Part shown: piece after piece, positions 56,581-64,000 of the stretch
Layout: each line of letters opens with the position of its first letter
Position numbering within the stretch: position 1 is the stretch's first letter
Origin: Dendrophyllia cribrosa
Lineage: Eukaryota; Cnidaria; Anthozoa; Scleractinia; Dendrophylliidae
Assembly: GCA_024195265.1 (NCBI GenBank)
Contig: JAJLRJ010000010.1
Span: 38,969,798 to 39,033,797 of the forward strand
Direction: 5' to 3'
Length of the DNA stretch: 64,000 nucleotides
Notes under the pieces: model-generated
Told to the model about the DNA's origin: nothing
Databases searched by the model: none
Seen by the model: only the letters and a program-made list of their open reading frames with translations
Made by a program: the position numbers and the translations under genes

Positions 56581-58637
56581 CGACTATAAATAAATTATTA
56601 TTATTATCACATTTTTATTATTATTATTATTATTATTATTTTTTTTTATTTTATTTATTTTTTATTTTTTTTTATTTTATTTTTTTTTGACACTAAAATG
56701 CAAAACTACTTACAAATTAAAGCTAAATTACGTCACATTATTTACTTACATGTTACTACATTACCCTTAGCCTTACGTACCTTTAGCTTACAAAACACAT
56801 ATACACACACAAAAAAAAAAACAAAAAAAACAAAAACAAAAACAAACAAAAACAAAAAATATATTAATAAAAAAAAACTACCAGTTATAAGAAAGAGGGT
56901 ACAAGTGCGATTATAGAGCAGTTTAGGAGCCTCAAAGGAAGATAGGCCGGTGAAAAAACAAAAGATACGTCTTTGCTGAAAAAAGAAAACAAAACGTACG
57001 ATAGAAAAAACAACACGGTGAAAGATGTCAGGGGAAAGTTTGGAGAGAAACAATCATAGTTACTCTAGGGATAATGGTTCAAAATCGTTTTTGTATAGTT
57101 TGAGATAAGCTTTAAAGCTTTCTATAAATGGGAGATTCTCCTTACATCTGCAGATCCAAATGAAGAATCTAGCCAATAAGAAAAGGAAGTTAATACTATT
57201 TTTGTGTTTCGATTTATCTGATTTTAGACCCAGAGCTAGAGTTTTGTCGAGAGCGAGGTTTTGTGGGACAAAGTTACGATACTTTAAAAGAGAATCAAAT
57301 GTTTTCCAAAAGAATTGTATTTTGTTGCAAGACCAAAACAGATGAAGAATTTTTTCAGGTTCTTCTTGGCAAAAGGTACATTTATCATCCTCTTTGAAAC
57401 CCATTTTAAATAGAGATATATTTGTGGCCAGAGATTGATGTAAATATCTGAAGTGAAATTCAATAAGTTTTGTGCTGTTTGTACATTTTTTTGCAATCTG
57501 ATAAGCGACGTTCCATTTTAAATCGCATTGAAATTCATTGCACCACTTCTGCTGACTGGGTATTGGGAGATTGGTTTTCCCTTCTAATAGTCGTTGATAA
57601 GCTAGTCTGCTTGGTTTTTTGGTTGCTTTCATGGCCGTTAGAAAAGTTTCTTCTTTTGTCTCGTTGTTTTTTATGTTCGGTTTTTGGGTTCTCCAGAGTG
57701 TTTTGATAGAGGATGTTATGCCGTAGAAAGTGCGAGGGTTAACTTTGATGAAATATTTATTTTCAAATTCTGCTACCGTAAAAAAAACATTTGGTTTCTC
57801 TTTGATGAGTTGACTAACAGAAGAAATCCCTTTTTGATACCAAGATTTATAGAAGACCGGTTTGTTCATAATTCTAATCAGTGAGTTTTGCCATAAGCTT
57901 TGTGCAAAAAAGGATTCGGTCGACGTTATTTTTTCTTGATAATTTAATTCAGTCCAAATTTCTATAACCTCTTTTAGAAACGGGCTTAGAGTTTTCGATA
58001 TTTTTTTAGTGTCTGCCATATTTAAATTGCTAAAAAGAGCAGGGCCTCCGAGGTTATCTGCTTCAAAGTCAAAGAAAAGTTTCCATTTGTTCTTACAATT
58101 TTCGTCGAGATATTTCTTTATCCAGATGGATTTTAGAGCTTTGTTAAAAGATGAGATGTCTATCATTTTGAGGCCTCCATTTTGAAGATCCCTTATTATT
58201 ACGTTTCGTTTAATTTTGACCCCTTTGCCGTTCCAAAGGAAGTCAAAGAAAAGATCATTTAATTCTCTAATAATAAATTTGTTTGATTGAAGAGCCATCA
58301 AGAGATGAGTTACTTGAGAAACAATAAGGCTCTTTAGAACCGTTGTAATTTTCCGATTAGACTAAGTCTGCGTACTGACCAACAGCCCAGACAATTTCGG
58401 ATTTTTTCTATTTTTTCCGAAAAGTTGAGGGTGATAGTTAGCTCTGGGTCTGTTGAAAACCATATACCAAGTGCTTTGACTTTGTCTTTTTGCCAATTGA
58501 ATTTTCGTTCCGGGCAGAGCTTTTCGTCTGTGCCAGTACATGAACCGATCCATAAAGCTTCTGTTTTTTTGCTATTTAGTTTGAGACCTGAAATTTTGGC
58601 GAAACTTTCTAAAATGTCGAGAGCTTTGGTAAGAGAT
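56580..58637 (-). mobile_element. 5'-truncated Tx1/L1-like LINE
   Basis: A minus-strand element ending in an A-rich tail (T-rich on plus at about 56585-56690), 5' truncated at about 58637. ATT repeats flank both sides and may be part of the target duplication. It abuts a sulfotransferase exon. The 3'UTR is about 370 bp. Confidence 0.75.
57060..58637 (-). pseudogene. C-terminal part of LINE reverse transcriptase
   Basis: The frame 57060-58301 (413 aa) covers the thumb and C-terminal domain of an L1/Tx1-type RT: FLWNGKGVKIKRNVI, GGLKMIDISSFNKALKSIW, and the zinc knuckle CTFCQEEPEKILHLFWSC near 57330-57390. Upstream, about 58637-58345 encodes the end of the RT palm (KISGLKLNSKKTEALWIGS, KALGIWFSTD) in another frame. 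One missing A in an A-run near 58344 joins the two. The catalytic YADD and all the endonuclease are missing, so it is inactive. Confidence 0.8.
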
Positions 58638-58649
58638 TATTATTATTAT

Positions 58650-58935
58650 TATTTTGAAGGAAAAAATTCGTTTTCCGGAATTCCTTCGGTATTTTTCGGT
58701 CAGCATTGGCGGCAGTACGAAAAGATCTGTCACTCGTGTGTTATCGACTACGATTTCGTTGGTCACTTTGAAACCTTGGAAGAAGATGGCCCTCTCCTGC
58801 TTAAAAATGGCAGGACTTGATAAACGCACACAGTACTTTTCCCAGGTCCCTACTGAGATCATAACTCGCATCGGAGGACTGTATCGCAGTGATTTTGAAA
58901 TGTTTGGCTACGAATTCCTCGTCCCTATAAAATAA
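58650..58935 (+). pseudogene. C-terminal exon of a carbohydrate sulfotransferase, frameshifted
   Basis: The text reads, across three frames, KIRFPEFLRYF, then GQHWRQYEKICHSCVIDYDF with VGHFETLEEDGPLLL, then KMAGLDKRTQYFSQVPTEI and GLYRSDFEMFGYEF. This is the signature C-terminus of the HNK-1/chondroitin-type sulfotransferase family (HW...lC.pC.i.YD.iG.fETLEED...YF...l..lY..DF..FGY). Frame is lost twice at homopolymers (T run near 58695, A run near 58804). The PAPS-binding motifs would be in upstream exons that I cannot find. These enzymes add sulfate to glycans in the Golgi. It could be a dead gene cut off by the LINE, or a live gene with assembly indels. Confidence 0.75.
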
Positions 58936-59024
58936 CTTCTGAATAAAGAAGAAACATCACAAAGCAATGGAAATTGGCTTTAAGTGGGAGAGACCGATCG
59001 GTTACATCAAAGTTATAGTAAAGG

Positions 59025-59220
59025 TAAAAACGGCAAACTGATTCGATATTTCGGTTTGCAAAATAAACCTTCTACTGGAGCTAAACAAACAAATATGATT
59101 ATTTTTTAGCCCCCGTAGAAGGTTTGTTTTGCAAACCGAAATATCGGGCAAATATATTCAACTGTTTGTTTTTTTGTCTCTATCTCTTCTTGCCGTAAGG
59201 ATCAGTTTGCCGTTTTTACC
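59025..59220. repeat. Long inverted repeat (MITE)
   Basis: AAAGGTAAAAACGGCAAACTG at the left pairs with CAGTTTGCCGTTTTTACCTTT at the right. Inner arms CGATATTTCGGTTTGCAAA and TTTGCAAACCGAAATATCG also pair. Confidence 0.75.
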
Positions 59221-59329
59221 TTTACTATTTCAAAATTTTTACTGATCCCGGTCTACGATAGATCCGGCACTCTTCATTGGTTTGTCGCTGTGGTTTTGCC
59301 GTTATTATAGTTTTTTAATACATCAAAGT

Positions 59330-59440
59330 TACTAGCCTGCGAATATAACCACCTCTCATCGCTCCCTGCCACTAGGGACGTTAGCTTGAGAATGTCGCTG
59401 GCCATAGCGGCCGGGAGCGATGAGAAGCAGGTTACAAAGG
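59330..59440. repeat. Short palindromic MITE
   Basis: CTCATCGCTCCCTGCC and GGCCGGGAGCGATGAG face each other, with outer GCCTGC/GCAGGT. Confidence 0.45.
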
Positions 59441-59494
59441 GAGGCTTGCTCAGTAAATTTCGGCTTTTGTTGTTTTTAGGGACGGACCATTTTA

Positions 59495-59499
59495 TTTTT

Positions 59500-59538
<39 letters not shown>

Positions 59539-59950
59539 ATGGGCAATCACCCCCAAAAAAAATTCCTGTACAGTAAAAGTAGAGAAAAATCATGCACGGC
59601 GAGCCAAAGGAAATAAAAGTATCGAACAATCCCGAAAAATATTCTTGCACAACCTCAAGACGGGAAAAAAATTCATGCTCAGTCCCCCCCCCCCCCCCCC
59701 CCGGCAAAAAAATGTTCCATCCCTTATATTTCTTGACGTTACGGCATGGCAATGTCATTCGCATGCAATTCGAGTTAGATATATTGCTCGTTTCCACGCG
59801 GTTCACCCATCGACGCCACCAGTCACAAGCTCACTAACAAACTAACAAAGTCAATAGCAATAAACAATAACGATATAAATTTCAAACAGTAAATCTTCTG
59901 AATGGATACAAATATTAGTCCCCCCCCCCCCCCCCCCCCCCCCCCCAGGC
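59495..59950. repeat. Poly-G and poly-C tracts
   Basis: A run of about 36 G at 59502-59537, about 18 C at 59685-59702 and about 26 C at 59921-59946. Short repeat remnants lie between. Proline/glycine-only frames across these runs are artefacts. Confidence 0.6.
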
Positions 59951-60383
59951 CGTAACGAATGATCGGTCTTTTAATTCATCTCATGTATTTATCGGGCAGT
60001 TCAACCAATAAATGAAGTTTTCAAATTAGATATTTCACGCCAGGTTTTCTTGAGAATTGAAAAATTTTTCATTTCCTATTACCAGGGGTTCTTTGATTCG
60101 ATTGAAACTCGCCTCAATGACATGTGAGTTCCAATTAAAAAGTCAACACGTTTTAACGCTGTAATAAAATGGACGACAAAAAGTTTGTCTATGGCAACCA
60201 CCGATTAGCTATGAAACATGTATTAAAAGTGCACGGAATACAATAAATGTATTAGTAAGTTTTATATTTCAGACATCATCCCCCGGGATCATCCCCGACA
60301 AAACTAAACACCGGGACGAAGCTGCACTGAGCAACACAAAGTTGCTGTCCATTGTATGATATATATAAAAAAGCGCGCGACGA

Positions 60384-60524
60384 AATGAAGTTAAGAACAG
60401 CGTCAGGCAGTAAGAAATTCAAGTTGATGTTCTGGTTACTTTTTCTGTTAACATTCGTTGTGTTGATGTACTACGAACCTTGGAAAGCCCAATTAAAAGG
60501 ACTGGCTACAAACAAACTTGGTAA
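60384..60524 (+). CDS. First exon of a type II membrane protein, probably a carbohydrate sulfotransferase
   Basis: ATG at 60384 reads MKLRTASGSKKFKLMF, then a membrane anchor (WLLFLLTFVVLMYY), EPWKAQLKGLATNKL, and a donor CTTG|GTAAGG in phase 1. The basic N-terminus, a single anchor near residues 16-31 and a stem are typical of Golgi glycan enzymes. The family guess rests on the sulfotransferase exon 1.4 kb upstream and the paralogous exon at 53065. Later exons should lie to the right. A small candidate at 62172-62214 (TTGTAG|TGAATTT..., reading EFPEDEINISRIL, donor TTAG|GTAATC) does not match the phase directly, so an exon between would be needed. The rest runs out of the window. Confidence 0.5.
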
Positions 60525-60544
60525 GGATTAAGGAACCACACATA

Positions 60545-60911
60545 CATACATAAACTTTATTTGACCTCGAAATATGAAACATTCACATATGTCAGCTGCA
60601 GATGATCGAGGATGAAATAAATGACACTGCCACGGTTTTATAATTTGTAACTCACTAAAGGCTTATTAAAAAGTCCTACTTATTGTATCAAATCGTTTCA
60701 TTATTTTATAGCTGATTAGATCCTTTACCAGTCAGGATCCGGCGATTTCGTTACGGTGGTCCGTTGCAAATTACAGTTACTTGTTTACTTATTGTATAGC
60801 TTTTACATAGTATTAGTATTTTTATAAGTATATCAGTTATACTATAGTTCTTATCGTAATAAAATATGGGTTTACCCAGGCTATAAGGTCTTTTGACACT
60901 TAAATAAAGTT

Positions 60912-60943
<32 letters not shown>

Positions 60944-60945
60944 AT
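60545..60945. repeat. LINE 3' ends, two orientations
   Basis: ACATACATAAACTTTATTTG at 60545 is a minus-strand 3' end. GGCTATAAGG...TTAAATAAAGTTTCTATCTATC at 60878-60942 is a plus-strand end with (CTAT)n, matching 36690-36740. Confidence 0.55.
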
Positions 60946-61159
60946 TAATTAGTAGAGCTATCCCCTTAAATTTGTATAACAGTTTAAAGTAATTCAGTTC
61001 TGACTGTTCGTGGCTCAAACGCTTTAGAGAAACAAATTTATCGTTTGAGTTTCCGAAGGCATCCTTCGGCTATTATCTCTACTCAAATATTTATTACTGT
61101 GCGTGCTTTATATTAAGATTTTTAATAAGGGCACAAGGTTTGTTAAAAACGTTTCGTAA

Positions 61160-61395
61160 AAATACAAAACTTTTTTGTTGTGATGCGACATTTCGGTGTA
61201 TCCAATTAACGTCATTATCACGCAGAAAGTGACAGAAGGCAAAAGGTGAATATAAATTAGAACGCAAACAAAAGAATGTAAATTATCTGTTTTTGTCACT
61301 AATATACATTCTTCTTTCCTTCTGTCACTTTTCACTTGATAATGACTGTTAGATACATCGAAACGTCGTATCGCAATATTTTTTGTATTTTCAAT
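61160..61395. repeat. Inverted pair of Penelope-type 3' ends
   Basis: The left arm, read on minus, and the right arm, read on plus, share CATTATCA/TGATAATGA, GATACACCGAAA or GATACATCGAAACGTCG, and CTTCTGTCAC. They face outwards like the dimer at 541-5106. At 61655-61690 (minus) another terminal motif, CTGACGAAGGCAACAG...GTCGAAAA, is present. Confidence 0.5.
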
Positions 61396-61794
61396 AAGGG
61401 CAGCTTATTGTAGTTGTACCGGTACTGTCAACCAAAATATGAAATAAAGCAGGTAGTGAATAATCATATCGGTTATAGCACTCCCGTTTATTTTCATATA
61501 TTTCGTTTATTTTATAGAGGGCCACGTCCACAGGGTCATCCGTTTTATCACTGTAACGTGCTACCGTCGTAAAAAATGTTAACTTAAAAACGTTTTGAAA
61601 CGGATCTAAAAATGTTAAAATGATCTTATAAAAAACTTTTAAGAAACTAAATTTTCGACAAACTCTCTGTTGCCTTCGTCAGAGTTAGCAGGTAGTCGGA
61701 ATGATACCGGGCTCAATATCGGTTATAGCACCCCCGTTTATTTTCATATCTTTTGTTTATTTTACTGTCACGTGCTCTTAAAATAAAGTCTATT

Positions 61795-61867
61795 TAACAA
61801 TTAGACCCGTAGCCCGAAAGGGCTACGGGTCAATAGCCCATGAGGCGAAGCCGAATGGGCTATTGAC

Positions 61868-61901
<34 letters not shown>

Positions 61902-62048
61902 TAGTATCACCCAACTAGTCGGACAGAAAAAGGCAATAATAAAAAAAAGCAATTGCAAGTTGAAGAAATATTTATTTGGGAATAAAACGAAAAATAAAAC
62001 CGGCGAATTTCGCTACTCGATGACTATTACTATTAGACCCCTAGTAGC

Positions 62049-62086
<38 letters not shown>

Positions 62087-62105
62087 GTTGGGTGATACTA
62101 ATGTA
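61795..62105. mobile_element. Two-part foldback element
   Basis: CAATTAGACCC (about 61799) and GGGTCTAATTG (about 61898) enclose nested palindromes (GACCCGTAGCCC, AATAGCCCAT.AGGCGAAGCC). Outer arms TAGTATCACCCAACTAGT (61901-61918) and ACTAGTTGGGTGATACTA (about 62083-62100) are perfect complements. Confidence 0.7.
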
Positions 62106-62384
62106 TTGTATTGTTTAACTGAATTCACGCCTCCTGCTAACACAACAAATAACCTTTTTCAATTTATTTGTAGTGAATTTCCCGAGGATGAAATCAATAT
62201 TTCAAGGATCTTAGGTAATCCCTTCGTTTTTACGTTATAGCAATGACTTCTTGTTTACTTGTTAACCCCGTCACAAATGATATTCTTCGCGTAGCCATTT
62301 ACTTATATTATTAATTCTTAGTCATTTTTATGCCCGACAGTACCGTCATGAAGTATGATCTAGGACAGGGGAAGAGTTTGTTTG

Positions 62385-62490
62385 GGCGGAGTGGGGGAGG
62401 GTCGGAGGGGGAGGGTCGGAGGGGGAGGGTCGGAGGGGGAGGGTCGGAGGGGGAGGGGGGGAGGGGTGGAGGGGGGGGGGAGACGGGGTT
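62385..62490. repeat. GGAGGGGGAGGGTCG minisatellite
   Basis: A G-rich 15-bp unit repeated about five times, then degenerate G runs. G-quadruplex potential on the plus strand. Confidence 0.75.
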
Positions 62491-62917
62491 GGTGGGTTTT
62501 GGCAGCTAATATAGCTTCACAACTGTTCAAAACCTTTTTGGGGGTATATTTTCGTATCTACGTATTATTTTGTTTATTGTATACGAATAATTTTCCAACG
62601 ATTTCCGAAGATTTTCGATAATTCTGTAAATACTGTACTGTGAGAAGGTTGGATTTTTTTTGCATCAACGCTACAATTAAATTATTGTTCAACCTGTAGC
62701 TGGAGCTATGTGACTTTTAGAATCGAAAGAGAGTTTTATAATCATTGAAAAGAAAAGGTTTTGTATGGAAGCGAGAAGGCCATGCCATCCAAATTCGTTT
62801 CCGATACTTCATCACTGAAAAACAAGAGGTGCTATATCACGAGATAAAAGAAGAGTGTGTAGAAAACGAGCTAGGGTACAAATGTTTAGGTCAATAAATC
62901 GCAAGTAAGAGTTTTTA

Positions 62918-63065
62918 TGTAATATATCAAACACGAGGAACAGTGTTTCATCAGATTTCCAAACACCGCGAAGTGGGTGAGAAAAACGAGGCGCAGCCGA
63001 GTTTTTTTCACCCACTTTAAGGTGTTTGGAAATCTGATGAAACACTGATTCGAGTGTTTGATATA
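62918..63065. repeat. Long-armed hairpin MITE
   Basis: ATATATCAAACACGAG / TCGAGTGTTTGATATA and CAGTGTTTCATCAGATTTCC / GGAAATCTGATGAAACACTG are paired arms around a central CCCAC...GTGGG-type core. Confidence 0.75.
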
Positions 63066-63604
63066 GCTTCTCAAACTGATCGTTAAATGCGGAGAAAACG
63101 AAGGAATAAAATCGCCAAAATCTATGCTGATTAAGAAACGATTTCAAAACCTCCTTCACGGTAGTGATTTCCTTTGTGTTCTCGTCATGAATTATTAATG
63201 AGTTTGAGAAGGTAATTTGAAATAATAACGATTTTTATAAAAAACCACTGGAGCGTTATTGGATAGCAAGATTTGTTCTCTCCATATAAATCCTTCTAAT
63301 TTTTACAATAACTGAAAGCACCATAAAAATAACCCCTTAGAAGATATAACCCTGAGAATTTGTATACTAGCTTTTCTTTAAACGCTCTTTTCAGCTGTCT
63401 TTTCATTTCTGATAAACGTTTTACTCAAAAATGCCAGCTTCATCTGTGTTTAACGAAAGTAGATCATGTGACCAACTGATGCAACCATGTTCGCCACTCC
63501 AGAAACTTCGGGGAGATTAAGCACAGGTTTCGGCACTAGGCTTTTTGGGATCGTTTGGATAACCAGCGTTAGATACGATAGGTTGATGGCTTCCATGAAA
63601 GGCA

Positions 63605-63735
63605 ATTATTAAAGACCCAGTATTGTTCATTATGCTTTACGCGACTCTTAACAATTGACGCCTCGCTCCTGTGCAAACCAAAACAATAACAGAGGCGCGT
63701 GAAGCATAATGGACAATACTGGGCCTTTAACCAAT
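63605..63735. repeat. Hairpin MITE
   Basis: AAAGACCCAGTATTGTTCATTATGC on the left mirrors GCATAATGGACAATACTGGGCC.TT on the right. Inner GCGACTC/GAGGCGC also pair. Confidence 0.7.
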
Positions 63736-63751
63736 TATGACCTATAGAGTA

Positions 63752-64000
63752 GTTTTCAATTTAGTGTCGAAAGTAATTACACAATTGCTTTGGTTTTGCA
63801 TTGCTACGCTTTGTGATTGGCTAAAAAATCTCGCGCCACTTTCTCGACCAATCAGAAGTAAAATTAAAAACCAAAACCAATCGTGACTTGCTCGCACGCG
63901 TTTTCCCGCGCTCGGCACCGCCGACATGTATTTGCTTCGAGCTCTGATTGGTTCATTGGATTGTCTGCGAGTTCTGTGGTTGGTCAGAGTAATTACTTTG
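63752..64000 (-). repeat. CCAATCA-rich TIR repeat, cut by window edge
   Basis: Inverted relative to 36067-36326. Begins GTTTTCAATTTAGTGTCG and carries TTTGTGATTGGCTA, GCGCCACTTTCTCGACC, CACGCGTTTTCCCGCG and GATTGGTTCATTGGA. Confidence 0.7.

Noticed and set aside
59492..59845. Frames with poly-Gly or poly-Pro
   Set aside because: Produced by homopolymer G/C tracts. The same holds for frames at 8748, 19263, 19405 and 46940.
62172..62214. Possible small exon (EFPEDEINISRIL) of the right-hand sulfotransferase-like gene
   Set aside because: Good acceptor and donor, but the phase does not match the exon at 60384 directly. Mentioned only as a candidate.

Overview
The window is AT-rich animal nuclear DNA. 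Spliced genes with GT-AG introns, long introns and a dense mix of retrotransposons, non-autonomous DNA transposons and minisatellites point to a cnidarian, most likely a stony coral. The organism call is inference from repeat style and gene content; no organelle, bacterial or phage feature is seen.

Layout: 541-5106 is a Penelope-like retroelement inserted as an outward-facing inverted dimer, with a LINE nested in its left arm. 6574-8079 (minus) is an intronless ectonucleotide pyrophosphatase/phosphodiesterase (ENPP). 11597-16223 (minus) is a complete translationally controlled tumour protein gene (TCTP/tpt1), with one GC-AG intron and a 5'TOP-like start. It lies head to head with a 21-coding-exon CEP295 (centriole assembly) gene at 16748-34672 (plus). 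The two share about 525 bp of promoter. The CEP295 introns hold a 1.3 kb hAT-like element, a 32-bp minisatellite, SINEs and MITEs.

From 34.9 to 38.7 kb there are only transposable elements, including a pogo/mariner-like element. A tandem segmental duplication follows (copy A about 38.8-43.8 kb, copy B about 44.6-52.7 kb). Each copy carries a three-exon minus-strand gene for an unrecognised basic, coiled-coil protein (192 and 197 aa). Copy A acts as an empty-site reference, so several insertions in copy B can be read with exact target duplications, including a TTAA-type piggyBac-like MITE and a 420-bp G-rich element.

The right end holds remains of a carbohydrate sulfotransferase cluster (plus strand). 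There are two paralogous signal-anchor first exons (about 53.07 and 60.38 kb) and one frameshifted C-terminal exon (58.65-58.94 kb) next to a truncated Tx1/L1-like LINE. Hairpin MITEs and Penelope-type 3' ends fill the rest. Long poly-G/poly-C tracts occur mostly inside or at the ends of two repeat families rather than in genes.
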